Assembly (NCBI RefSeq): GCF_900536025.1
Contig: NZ_UNOZ01000035.1
Coordinates: 106,190 to 170,189, forward strand
Direction: 5' to 3'
Origin: Pseudomonas reidholzensis
Lineage (GTDB): Bacteria; Pseudomonadota; Gammaproteobacteria; Pseudomonadales; Pseudomonadaceae
Length of the DNA: 64,000 nt
Shown here: positions 1 to 10,800 of the stretch, piece by piece
Position numbering within the stretch: position 1 is the first letter of the stretch
How the letters are laid out: every line of letters starts with the position of its first letter
Position numbers and translations under genes: made by a program
The notes under the pieces: generated by a model
Database searches by the model: none
What the model was told of the DNA's origin: nothing
What the model saw: only the letters and a program-made list of their open reading frames with translations

Positions 1-677
1 CTGGCGAGTTCTTCGTTGAGGCGCTCTTCGAGGTAGGAAATATCCTCGTGGAAGCGCTCGCGAACCTCTTCCGGCAACTGCGCGAACTCGGCCTCATCCA
101 GCGCCTTGCCGTCGCTCATCGGGGTAAAGGCGACGTTGCTGGCATCGCGGTACAGGGCCACGTCCTTTTCCAGCGAGGCGCGCTCGATGATGTCCAGGGC
201 GCGGTCGTAGCGCTGGTTGAAGGCACGGTCGATGGCGCCTTTCTTCTGCTGGTAGGACGGGTGCTCGAACACCGCCGGGAAGGTCGCCAGCAAGTTGTCG
301 ATCAGGCCGCCCATGTCAGTGATGAACGCAGCGGCGGTACCCGACGGCAGCTCCAGCGCACGCGGCTCACGGGTGTCTTCGAAATTATTGACGTAGACCC
401 AGTCGGCCGGGGTCTGCTGACGCTTGCCCTCGGCCTTGAGGTAGCGCTTGACGAAGGAGAAGCGGCCGGTGCCCGGCTCGCCCATGACGTACACGTTGTA
501 GCCAGGGCGCGGCATGGCCACGCCGAACTGCAGGGCCTCGACAGCGCGTTCCTGGCCCAGGACTCCGCGAAACGGCTCCAGATCGTCGGTATGGGTAAAG
601 GCAAACTGCTCAGGAGAAAAACGCCGGGTCAGGGCTTCAGGCGCAAGACGCAGGCGCGCAGCGACAGGATCGGGCAT
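1..677 (-). CDS. Lon-related AAA+ ATP-dependent protease, N-terminal part (cut by window edge)
   Basis: The reading frame starts with ATG at 677 and runs off the left end, so about 225 N-terminal residues are visible. The protein begins MPDPVAARLRL and contains a P-loop-like stretch GEPGTGRFSFVKRYL, followed by VYVNNFEDTREPRALELPSG. This is typical of the Lon-related family with an AAA_32 domain (YcbZ/LonB-like), whose C-terminal Lon-type Ser-Lys protease domain would lie outside the window. The Walker A lysine position is occupied by arginine (GTGRF). ATP-dependent proteolysis is inferred from the family and cannot be verified without the missing C-terminus. It is divergent from the DUF3015 gene across 255 bp. 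Confidence 0.8.
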   Translation of the reverse strand, partial: MPDPVAARLRLAPEALTRRFSPEQFAFTHTDDLEPFRGVLGQERAVEALQFGVAMPRPGYNVYVMGEPGTGRFSFVKRYLKAEGKRQQTPADWVYVNNFEDTREPRALELPSGTAAAFITDMGGLIDNLLATFPAVFEHPSYQQKKGAIDRAFNQRYDRALDIIERASLEKDVALYRDASNVAFTPMSDGKALDEAEFAQLPEEVRERFHEDISYLEERLNEELA

Positions 678-932
678 TGGGTTTCCTTACTTCGGCGGGG
701 CGATGGAGGCATTCTTGCGCTCCCTGAGCACGCCTTGCAAGGCTCACCGGGACTTTATGTCGCAGTAGCGTACGGCGATTGCCTATGCAATTTTTCGCAA
801 TAAGCCACGCAACCTTTGGATCATGCCTAAACTCCAACCTTGCGCGGGTAGGCGTCTGTGCTTTCCCGACCTGGCAACGGCGTTGCCAGAACCCTGACCC
901 TTGGTACGTCTACTGAGAAAGAGAACAAAGCT

Positions 933-1421
933 ATGAAACGGATTCTTCTGGGTACTCTGTTCACCGCGATCTCGATCAATGCCATGGCCGATGCGCCTGG
1001 CGGTCCGAATTGCGGTTGGGGCAACATGCTGTTCGAAGGCCAGCGTGGCACCCCTGCTCACTTCCTGGCTTCCACCACCAACGGCACTTCCGGTAACGCC
1101 ACGTTCGGCATGACCTCCGGCACCAACGGCTGCTCGACCAAGGCTTCGCTGACCTACGGCGGCAAGTCCTGGTTCGCCATGAACGGCATGATGAACGAGC
1201 TGTCCGAAGACATGGCCCAGGGCCAGGGCGAAGCCCTGACCACCTATGCCGTGGTCCTCGGCGTAGCGCCTGAAGATCGCGCGCACTTTGCCGCGGTCAC
1301 CCACCAGCACTTCGGCGAGATCTTCAACAGCGCCGATGTCACCGCCGAAACCGTGCACAGCAACACCCTGGCGGTGCTCAAGAGCGATCCGCAACTGGCC
1401 AAGTACGCCACCGAGGCTTGA
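933..1421 (+). CDS. DUF3015 family secreted protein
   Basis: This 162-residue protein has a clear Sec signal peptide (MKRILLGTLFTAISINAMA, probable cleavage before DAPGG). The mature part begins with a Gly/Asn/Cys-rich segment (GGPNCGWGNMLFEGQ) and holds two cysteines, which could form a disulfide in the periplasm. These features match the DUF3015 family, for which I know no established function. The ATG at 933 is chosen because it directly precedes the signal peptide; an in-frame upstream extension to 858 would bury it. The next gene, a DUF4105 protein, follows on the same strand 76 bp downstream across a GC hairpin. Confidence 0.85.
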   Translation: MKRILLGTLFTAISINAMADAPGGPNCGWGNMLFEGQRGTPAHFLASTTNGTSGNATFGMTSGTNGCSTKASLTYGGKSWFAMNGMMNELSEDMAQGQGEALTTYAVVLGVAPEDRAHFAAVTHQHFGEIFNSADVTAETVHSNTLAVLKSDPQLAKYATEA

Positions 1422-1431
1422 GTCCGGCCCT

Positions 1432-1454
1432 TCCCGCCCCACGCCGGGGCGGGA
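1432..1454 (+). terminator. GC-rich hairpin after the DUF3015 gene
   Basis: TCCCGCCCC and GGGGCGGGA form a perfect 9-bp stem with a 5-nt loop. It begins 10 bases after the DUF3015 stop codon. There is no T-tract, so it is a weak intrinsic terminator at best. It may stabilise the upstream mRNA or reduce read-through into the next gene. Confidence 0.35.
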
Positions 1455-1497
1455 TTGGCACTCCATTATCGGCATCATTCAGACGTAGTTGCCCGAC

Positions 1498-3351
1498 ATG
1501 CTCAAACGCCTTGCCCTTCTGGCGCTGTTGGTCAGCGCCCAGCTTCATGCTGCGCCCCACATCGACTCCGCACGCCTGCAACAGCTGGCGGCGACGCCCT
1601 ACTGGATCGCCCTCGGTCACTACGAGACCGGCAAGCTTGGCGGCTGGCGCAGCTATGTCGATGATCCGAAATTCTTCCTCTCCGAGGACGGCGGCCACCA
1701 CCCAGACCGCGAACTGGCGGCCACCGTGCAGGCGCTGTACGCCCCGGCCAACCTCGGCGACAAGCATGCCCAGTGCGTGTTCCCGGCGCGCACCCGCTGG
1801 CTGAGTGAACAGCTCGGGCTCACCGACCTGCCGCAACCGGACTGCCAGGAATACCGCCAGTGGTACCAGTCGGTCGACCCGCACAGCGCGGTGCTGATCT
1901 TTCCCGCGGCCTACCTGAACAGCCCGTCGTCGATGTTCGGTCACACCCTGCTGCGTATCGACCAGGCCAAGACCCGCGATGACGACACCACGTTGCTCAG
2001 CTACGCGATCAACTTCGGCGCCTACATCGAAGGCAGCGACAACAGCATCCTGTACGCCTGGAAAGGCCTGATGGGCGGTTACCCCGGGCTGTTTGCGCTG
2101 ATGCCCTACCAGGAAAAACTCTCCGAATACCGCAGCCTGGAAAACCGCGACCTGTGGGAATACCAGCTGGACCTGACGCCGCAAGAGACCGGGCGCATGG
2201 TCGAGCATGTGTGGGAGCTCAAGCAGGTCCAGTTCGATTACTTCTTCTTCGACGAAAACTGCTCCTACCGCCTGCTCGAGCTGTTGCAGGTGGCGCGGCC
2301 AGGGCAGGACCTGACCTCGCAGTTTCCGCTGACCGCGATCCCCACCGACACGGTCAAGGCCGTCAAGCAGTCGGGGCTGGTCTCCGGCGTACGCTATCGG
2401 CCGTCCCGCGAGCGCGAGCTGCTGGCCCGCGCCGACGCGCTGGACCATCAGGAGAAACAACAGGTGCTGGCCCTCAGTGCCGACACCGCGCACCTGCAAA
2501 GCGCCGACTTCGGCGCCCTGCCCGCCCAGCGCCAGGCCTTGGTCCAGGACGCTGCCTACCGCCTCGAACGCTACCGTGCCAACGGCCAGGTGCGCGACCC
2601 GGCCCAGGCCAAGCGCAGCTTCGAGCTGCTGCGGGCGATCAACCGCAACCCGCCGCCGCCGTTGGACATCGAGCGCCCAGGGCTGCCCGAGAACGGCCAC
2701 CAGTCGCGCACCTGGCAACTCGGTGTGGGCACGCGCGAGGACCGTGCCTACGCCGAGTACGGCCTGCGCATGGCCTATCACGACCTCAACGACAACGCCT
2801 ATGGCTTCCCGCTTGGCGCACAGATCGAGATCCTCCAGCTCAAGCTGCGCCAGTACGAAGGCAATGACTGGCAAGTGCAACGCCTGGACCTGGCGACCAT
2901 TCGCTCGCTGACGCCGCGCAACGAGTTGCTCAAGCCGCTGTCGTGGCAGGTGGCGGGTGGGCTTGAGCGGGTGCCGGGCAAGCATGACGACGAGGTGCTG
3001 GTGAGCCATGTCAACGGCGGTGCCGGTGGCACCTGGCAGCTCGCCGATGGGCTGCTGGGCTTTGCTCTCGGCACGGTGCGGGTCGAGCATCACAATGACT
3101 TCGCCCAGTTCATCGCGCCGGCGGCGGGGTTTAATAGTGGGCTGCTGTGGCGTAACGGCCTGGGCAACATGACACTGGAGGCCAAGGGCGACTACTTCAC
3201 CAATGGCGAGGTACGCCGCAGTGTTAGCCTGAATCAGCAGTGGGAGATCAGCCAGGACCTGGGGCTGCGGCTGAGTGCCAAACGGGAATTCAGCCATCTG
3301 GCGACGGCCCAGAACGAGGTGATGCTGGAGCTGAAGTGGTATCACTACTGA
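1498..3351 (+). CDS. DUF4105 (Lnb N-terminal) periplasmic or outer-membrane protein
   Basis: The product has 617 residues from the ATG at 1498; a TTG at 1489 is a less likely alternative. An N-terminal signal peptide (MLKRLALLALLVSAQLHAAP) predicts export. The central part has the DUF4105 hallmarks: SPSSMFGHTLLRID, an INFGAYIEG segment, and FDENCSYRLLELL with the conserved Asn-Cys-Ser. The C-terminal third alternates hydrophobic and polar residues in short amphipathic stretches ending in LELKWYHY. That suggests beta-strands and possibly outer-membrane association, which is an inference. The family carries a cysteine/histidine arrangement suggestive of a hydrolase, but the substrate is not known to me. 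Confidence 0.85.
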   Translation: MLKRLALLALLVSAQLHAAPHIDSARLQQLAATPYWIALGHYETGKLGGWRSYVDDPKFFLSEDGGHHPDRELAATVQALYAPANLGDKHAQCVFPARTRWLSEQLGLTDLPQPDCQEYRQWYQSVDPHSAVLIFPAAYLNSPSSMFGHTLLRIDQAKTRDDDTTLLSYAINFGAYIEGSDNSILYAWKGLMGGYPGLFALMPYQEKLSEYRSLENRDLWEYQLDLTPQETGRMVEHVWELKQVQFDYFFFDENCSYRLLELLQVARPGQDLTSQFPLTAIPTDTVKAVKQSGLVSGVRYRPSRERELLARADALDHQEKQQVLALSADTAHLQSADFGALPAQRQALVQDAAYRLERYRANGQVRDPAQAKRSFELLRAINRNPPPPLDIERPGLPENGHQSRTWQLGVGTREDRAYAEYGLRMAYHDLNDNAYGFPLGAQIEILQLKLRQYEGNDWQVQRLDLATIRSLTPRNELLKPLSWQVAGGLERVPGKHDDEVLVSHVNGGAGGTWQLADGLLGFALGTVRVEHHNDFAQFIAPAAGFNSGLLWRNGLGNMTLEAKGDYFTNGEVRRSVSLNQQWEISQDLGLRLSAKREFSHLATAQNEVMLELKWYHY

Positions 3352-3386
3352 GGCAGGCACAGACCACACAGGAACAAGACATTGTT

Positions 3387-3420
3387 TTGACATCTCGGCA
3401 ACAACCCACCGCCTAGACTT
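3387..3420 (+). promoter_or_regulatory. Possible promoter for the small lipoprotein gene
   Basis: TTGACA at 3387 is followed by CTAGACTT at 3413. The spacing of about 21 bp is too long for an ideal sigma-70 promoter. The CTAGACT sequence resembles a sigma-S type extended -10, and it lies about 25 bp upstream of the ATG at 3446. The assignment is tentative. Confidence 0.3.
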
Positions 3421-3445
3421 TGTCTAACAGGTGGAGGTTGTGGAT

Positions 3446-3802
3446 ATGTCGCGGTACTGGCTTGGGTTGTGGATAACATTGCTGCTGGGCGGGTGTCAGT
3501 CGGCGCATCAGCAGATGCTCGAACAGGGTTATCCACCTGCCTACGCCGATGGATTTCAGGATGGCTGCGGCAGTGGCCGCCAGGCTGCGGGGCTGATGGT
3601 CGGCAACTTCCACAAGAACGTCCCGCGTTACCTCAAGGAACGTCAGTACGAAACCGGCTGGGACGATGGCTTTCGCCAATGCCAGGCGATGCAGTCCAAC
3701 CAGGACCAGCGCCAATACCGCGAGCGCTACTGGAACGAGCGCGACCGCGACTGGGAACATGAAAAGGACCGCGATGCAGCCCGCGCCTATCGCCGCAACT
3801 AG
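3446..3802 (+). CDS. Small predicted lipoprotein, function unknown
   Basis: The 118-residue product starts MSRYWLGLWITLLLGGCQS, a short hydrophobic leader ending in a lipobox (LGGC). Cleavage and lipidation at Cys17 are therefore predicted. The start is placed at the ATG at 3446, preceded by a GGTGGAGG ribosome-binding site; a GTG at 3431 would overlap that site. The middle has a repeated Gly-Asp-containing pattern (YADGFQDGCGSG and YETGWDDGFRQC) with two cysteines. The C-terminal 35 residues are unusually rich in Arg, Asp and Glu and are probably helical. I do not recognise a family function. It is convergent with gdhA. Confidence 0.75.
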   Translation: MSRYWLGLWITLLLGGCQSAHQQMLEQGYPPAYADGFQDGCGSGRQAAGLMVGNFHKNVPRYLKERQYETGWDDGFRQCQAMQSNQDQRQYRERYWNERDRDWEHEKDRDAARAYRRN

Positions 3803-3838
3803 CGACGACAGGCAACGGCCTACGAGGAAGGCTGAAGC

Positions 3839-5179
3839 TTAGACCACGCCCTGCGCCAGCATGGCATCAGCCACCTTGACGAAGCCGGCGATGTTTGCGC
3901 CGTTGACGTAGTTGACGGAGCCGTCGGCCTGTTCGCCGTAGTGCACGCAGGCATGGTGGATAGACTGCATGATGTTGTGCAGCTTGCTGTCCACTTCACC
4001 GGCCGTCCACAGCAGGCGCATGGCGTTCTGCGACATCTCCAGGCCGCTGACCGCAACGCCACCGGCGTTGGAGGCCTTGCCCGGCGCGTAGAGGATGCCC
4101 GCTTCGATGAAGATATCCACCGCGTCGAGGGTGGTCGGCATGTTCGCGCCTTCGGCGACACACACACAGCCATTGCGCAGCAGGGTGTGGGCGTCTTCGG
4201 CGTTCAGTTCGTTTTGCGTGGCGCACGGCAGGGCGATGTCGCAGGCCAGGGTCCATGGCGTCTGGCCCTTGCGGAACTCCAGGCCAAACTGCTCGGCCAG
4301 CTCGCTGATGCGGCCGCGCTTGACGTTTTTCAGCTCCATCAGCGCATCCCACTGCGCGTCGCTCAGGCCGGCTTCGCAGAACAGCGTGCCCTCGGAGTCG
4401 GACAGCGAGATGACCTTGCCGCCAAGGTCCATGACCTTGCGTGCCGCGTACTGGGCGACGTTGCCGGAACCGGAGATGGCCACGCGACGACCGTCGATAC
4501 GCAGGCCCTTGCGCTTGAGCATCTCTTCAGCGAAGTACACGCAGCCATAGCCGGTGGCTTCCGGACGGATCAGGCTGCCGCCGTAGTTCATGCCCTTGCC
4601 GGTCAGCACCGAGGTGAACTGGTTGGCCAGGCGCTTGTACTGGCCGAACATGAAGCCGATCTCACGCGCGCCGACGCCGATGTCACCGGCCGGAACGTCG
4701 AGGTCGGCACCGATGTGGCGGTACAGCTCGCTCATGAAGGCCTGGCAGAAACGCATGACTTCGGCGTCGCTCTTGCCCTTCGGATCGAAGTCCGAACCAC
4801 CCTTGCCGCCGCCCATGGGCAACGAGGTCAGGGAGTTCTTGAAGGTCTGCTCGAAGGCGAGGAACTTCAGCACGCTGAGGTTGACCGAGCGGTGGAAGCG
4901 CAGGCCGCCCTTGTACGGGCCGATGGCGCTGTTCATCTGAATGCGGTAGCCGCGGTTGACCTGCACCTTGCCCTGGTCATCGACCCAGGAGACGCGGAAC
5001 AGGATGGCGCGTTCGGGCTCGACGATACGCTCGAGGATGCCGGCTTGCAGGTAATGCGGGTTGGCTTCGAGGAACGGCCAGAGGCTGCGCAGCACCTCTT
5101 CCACCGCCTGGTGGAATTCTGGTTGGACAGGGTCGCGTTGCTTCAGACGCGCGAGGAAATCGTCGACAGATTCGATCAT
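3839..5179 (-). CDS. gdhA: NADP-specific glutamate dehydrogenase
   Basis: This 446-residue enzyme interconverts 2-oxoglutarate plus ammonium and glutamate using NADP(H). Visible hallmarks are the substrate-binding KGGLRFH motif, LPMGGGKGGSDFDPKGKSD with the catalytic-site lysine, the DVPAGDIGVG segment and the Rossmann GSGNVAQYAA. Length and sequence fit the hexameric bacterial NADP enzyme. Two ATGs occur at the start (5185 and 5179). The second is preferred because the GGTGAG ribosome-binding site is spaced properly only for it. The upstream region is AT-rich and has a TGTATACA palindrome next to a TATAAA sequence, so transcription may be regulated there. Confidence 0.97.
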   Translation of the reverse strand: MIESVDDFLARLKQRDPVQPEFHQAVEEVLRSLWPFLEANPHYLQAGILERIVEPERAILFRVSWVDDQGKVQVNRGYRIQMNSAIGPYKGGLRFHRSVNLSVLKFLAFEQTFKNSLTSLPMGGGKGGSDFDPKGKSDAEVMRFCQAFMSELYRHIGADLDVPAGDIGVGAREIGFMFGQYKRLANQFTSVLTGKGMNYGGSLIRPEATGYGCVYFAEEMLKRKGLRIDGRRVAISGSGNVAQYAARKVMDLGGKVISLSDSEGTLFCEAGLSDAQWDALMELKNVKRGRISELAEQFGLEFRKGQTPWTLACDIALPCATQNELNAEDAHTLLRNGCVCVAEGANMPTTLDAVDIFIEAGILYAPGKASNAGGVAVSGLEMSQNAMRLLWTAGEVDSKLHNIMQSIHHACVHYGEQADGSVNYVNGANIAGFVKVADAMLAQGVV

Positions 5180-5290
5180 GGACATCTCACCAAGAGAGGA
5201 TTGGACTTATTGGTTTTTTTCCGACTCTATCAAGAACCGCTCGCACTGGAACAGGGCGAAATGTCGTTTTTTTGAAATTATTTGGTGCGT

Positions 5291-5308
5291 TTTATATAAG
5301 TGTATACA
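5291..5308 (-). promoter_or_regulatory. Possible gdhA promoter/operator (TGTATACA palindrome beside TATAAA)
   Basis: On the minus strand the palindrome TGTATACA (5301-5308) lies immediately upstream of TATAAA (5291-5296), about 110 bp before the gdhA start. The AT-rich tract stands out in a GC-rich genome. The palindrome resembles operators of FadR-subfamily GntR regulators. Both the role and the regulator are inferred. Confidence 0.35.
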
Positions 5309-5351
5309 ACTTTAGCCAGGTATCCGCAGGAACCATTGAATCAGCAGGCAC

Positions 5352-5381
5352 AAAAATGGGGCCCCGAAGGGCCCCATTTTT
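5352..5381 (-). terminator. Rho-independent terminator downstream of ettA
   Basis: A 13-bp stem (AAAAATGGGGCCC paired with GGGCCCCATTTTT) closes a CGAA tetraloop. The minus-strand transcript ends in a run of U immediately after the stem. The element begins 20 bp beyond the ettA stop codon and separates it from the gdhA promoter region. Confidence 0.9.
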
Positions 5382-5400
5382 GTGCAGCTAGCGGCGCGTG

Positions 5401-7068
<1,668 letters not shown>

Positions 7069-7241
7069 AACCAAGCCCTCTATCAGATAGGTAAAGACAT
7101 CGACGTACGACCTGGCTGATGCCAGGGGGATGTGTTTACGGGGTGTTATTGAACAAAGTCGACCATTCTACGCCAAGTCGTGGCGTTATACAGATGGCCG
7201 GATGGCCGACCGGATCGATGCCGGTCGGCGGTATGACAGGT

Positions 7242-7661
7242 TCAAACGTGCTGCTGTCTGGCCTTCTTGCCACGCGGCAGGCGGCTCTGGCCGGCCTGCT
7301 CGGCCAGGCGCGCGGCCCAGGCGGCCTTGGCATTGTAGCCAGTGGCAGGCGCAGGATTGGCCGCCGGCTGGGTGGTGACAGCCGCGCTTGGCGCAGGCGT
7401 GTGCACAGCCTTCACGGCCGGCTTGGCGACAGGCGCAGTAGCAGTAGCAACCACAGGCGCGGCGGCGGCCTTCGCCGACTTGCGCAGCTCGGCCAGCGAT
7501 GGGCTCTTGCGCACGGGGGCAGCGTCCGGCTTGACCAGCGAACGCTGGCAGGACTTGCAGGATACGTCATCGGTCACGGCAGTGCTGACCAGGGTCTGAC
7601 TGCTGCGCCCGCAGGCGGAATCGAGGCCATTGGTGGAATAGTGGGTAACCAAACCGTACAT
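7242..7661 (-). CDS. Ala/Pro-rich protein with a CxxC motif, unrecognised
   Basis: The frame gives 139 residues from the ATG at 7661. The N-terminal third contains four cysteines, including SCKSC, which could bind a metal or form a disulfide. The central part is low-complexity Ala/Pro/Val (KAAAAPVVATATAPVAKPAVKAV). The C-terminus is basic (QSRLPRGKKARQQHV). There is no signal peptide or membrane segment. The start is uncertain because GGAG abuts the ATG; in-frame upstream starts such as MRAASLSTLLE also exist. It lies between ettA and the divergent morA gene. I do not recognise a function. Confidence 0.6.
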   Translation of the reverse strand: MYGLVTHYSTNGLDSACGRSSQTLVSTAVTDDVSCKSCQRSLVKPDAAPVRKSPSLAELRKSAKAAAAPVVATATAPVAKPAVKAVHTPAPSAAVTTQPAANPAPATGYNAKAAWAARLAEQAGQSRLPRGKKARQQHV

Positions 7662-7899
7662 CTCCAGAAGCGTTGACAGTGAAGCGGCGCGCATTCTCGC
7701 ACAGGTTGCAGGGGCTTGCCGAACCGCACCCGACGGGCAAGACACCCGGTCGCGGCAAGCGGCGCTGGCACTTCGCCATATTTGCAGGCATGCTAGCCGG
7801 CTTCGTGTGTCCAGCCTTATAGTGCGCGCCGTCCCAGGCACAGGCACGGCCCATGCATGTTCCACCCCTGCCATCGCCGCCCAATTGCAGGACCGACGC

Positions 7900-10800
7900 T
7901 TGACCAATCTCAACCAACTGCCCGCGTTGCGCCCCGCTCCCACTTCGGGATCCGCCTCCCTGCGCGGCTCTCTGAAGGGCGCGCTGGCCTTGCTTGCGCT
8001 GGTTTTGCTGGGTTTGCTGGTGTGGCAGCTGTTCGCCCAGTTCCGCCATACCCAGGCCGACCTGCGCCAGCACAGCGTGGTGGCCAGTGCCGAACTTGCC
8101 GACCACCTCAACCTGAACATGGCGCTCAAGGCCCAGCAGGCGCTGAACCTGGTCCAGCCCTACGTCAAAGTGCCGACGCCCGAAGCCCTGCCTTCGCTGC
8201 TCGCCCACTTGCAGGCGCGCCTGCCTGGCCTGCGTCACATCGCCTGGCTAGACAGCCAGGGGCAGGTGCTGGGCGACAGCCTCGACGGCAGCCCCGACCG
8301 CCAGTTGATTGACGAGTTGTTGCAACTCAACCAGGGCAACGGCTACTTCTTCGCCAACGCCGCCGACAACAGCCTGGTCTACCTGCTGTTGCGCCAACCC
8401 AGCGAACAAGGCCGCGGCTATTGGCTGCTGCGCCTGTCCAGCGACTACTACCAGGCGCTCACCGTGCACCTGGACAGCCCCGGCCATCCGCTCTGGCTGC
8501 TGGAAAACAGCCGCAGCGGCGCGGTCCTGGAACGCCACGGGCCGGTGGCCGTGAGTGACGAGCCGCTGCACAGCGTGATGCTCGCCTTCATCGACAACAG
8601 CCCCTGGCAGTTGCGCGGCCTGTACGATGCCGGCCAGGCCCGCCAACAGCTGCTGCCGGCCCTGATCGGCAAGTGCCTGCTGGTGCTGATCTGCGCGCTG
8701 CTGCCGGTCCTCGCGCTGATCAACATGCGCCGCCGTCACCGCGCGCTGCAGGAAGACCGCCGGCGCTACCAGGAAATCTTCGAGGGCACCGGCGTTGCCC
8801 TGTGCGTGCTCGACCTGTCGAGCCTGCCCGGCCAGCTCGACCGCTATCACCTGCGCAACCATGCTGCCCTCAAGCAGAGCCTGGCGCTGGACCCTAACCT
8901 GCGCCGCTCGCTGCTGCAGGAACTGAAAATTACCGAGATCAATCAGGTCGCCCGCCAGCTGCTCAACGTGCAGTCCAACGAAGGCGCCTGGCAGCGCCTG
9001 ATCGAAGGCACCGGGCATGGCCGCGAGAGTGTCGGCATGCAGTTGATCGACGCCCTGATCGAACAACGCACGCTGCTCGAACTGGAAGTGCGCCTGCCGG
9101 CGCCGCTGGGCGGTGAACTGCACCTGTGGCTGATGGCGCGCCTGCCGCTGCAGCGCCGCGACTACCAGGCGGTGATCCTGAGCATCAGCGACATCACCAG
9201 CCGCAAGCAGGTCGAGTTGTCGCTGCTCGAGCGCGAGAGCTTCTGGTCGGACGTGGTCCGAACCGTGCCCGACCAGTTGTATGTGCAGGACGTCGCCAGC
9301 CAACGGATGATCTTCAGCAACCGCCACCTCGGCCAGACCCTGGGCTACGACCGGGCAGAACTGGCACAGATGGGCGATCGCTTCTGGGAGCTGCTGCTGC
9401 ACCCCGAGGACGCCGCGCATTACCGCGACCTGCGCCAGCTCCAGCGCGACAGCGGCCACAGCCAGGCGCTGCACTGCCAGCTGCGCTTCCGCCACCGTGA
9501 CGGCCGCTGGCGCTGCTACGAGATCCGCGAACAGGTGCTGACCCGCGACGCTGAAGGCCAGGTCACGCGGATCATCGGCGTCGGCAAGGACGTCACGGTG
9601 CAGATCGAGGCCAGCGAGTCGTTGCGCGACAGCGAGCAGCGCTACCGCATGCTCGCCGAGAGCATCAGCGACGTGATCTTCTCCACCGACAGCCAGTTGC
9701 AGCTCAATTACGTCAGCCCCTCGGTGCTGGCGGTACTCGGCTACCAGGCCGAGTGGATCTTCGAACATGGCTGGCAATCGATCGTCGCCAACCCGAGCCA
9801 GTTGACCGGCGTCTACAGCCTGATGGACCGCGTCAGCAAGGTGCTCGGCGACCGCGAACAGCTGGCGCAACTGCGCAGCCAGCTGCCGACCCAGCTGTTC
9901 CTGTTCGACTGCCTGCGCGCCGATGGCCGCAAGATCCCCATCGAACTGCGCCTGGTGCTGGTCTGGGACGAGCACGAGCGCTTCGAAGGCGTACTCGGCG
10001 TGGGCCGCGACATCAGCCAGCAACGCCGCGCAGAAAAAGACCTGCGCATGGCCGCGACGGTGTTCGAGCACTCGACCTCGGCGATCCTCATCACCGACCC
10101 GGCCGGTTACATCGTCCAGGCCAACGAAGCCTTCAGCCGGGTCAGCGGCTACGCGGTCAATGAAGTGCTCGACCAGTTGCCCGGCATGCTCACCGTCGAA
10201 GAGCAGCAGGACGCGCACCTGCGCTATGTGCTCAAGCAATTGCACCAGCGCGGCAGCTGGGAAGGTGAAGTCTGGCTCAAGCGCCGCGACGGCGAGCACT
10301 ACCCGGCCTGGGTCGGTATCACCGCAGTGCTCGACGACGAAGGCGACCTGGCCAGCTACGTGTGTTTCTTCACCGACATCAGCGAGCGCAAGGCCAGCGA
10401 ACAGCGGATCCACCGCCTGGCCTACTATGATGCCCTGACCCACCTGCCCAACCGCACCTTGTTCCAGGACCGCCTGTACACCGCCCTGCAGCAGGCGGAA
10501 CGGCAGAAGTCGTGGGTGGTGCTGATGTTCCTCGACCTCGACCGCTTCAAGCCGATCAACGACTCGCTCGGTCATGCGGCGGGCGACCGCATGCTCAAGG
10601 ACATGGCCCAGCGCCTGCTGGACTGCGTCGATGACGACGACACAGTGGCGCGCATGGGCGGCGACGAGTTCACCCTGCTGCTGCAACCGCGGGCCAGCCG
10701 CGAGCTGGCGCTGAACCGCGCCATTCATGTGGCCGAAAGCATCCTCGCGAGCCTGGTGCGGCCGTTCGTCCTGGAAAACCGCGAGTTCTTCGTCACCGCC

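Noticed and set aside
1378..3393. 671-codon open frame opposite the DUF4105 gene
   Set aside because: The plus-strand frame has a signal peptide and family motifs; the reverse is a low-complexity shadow.
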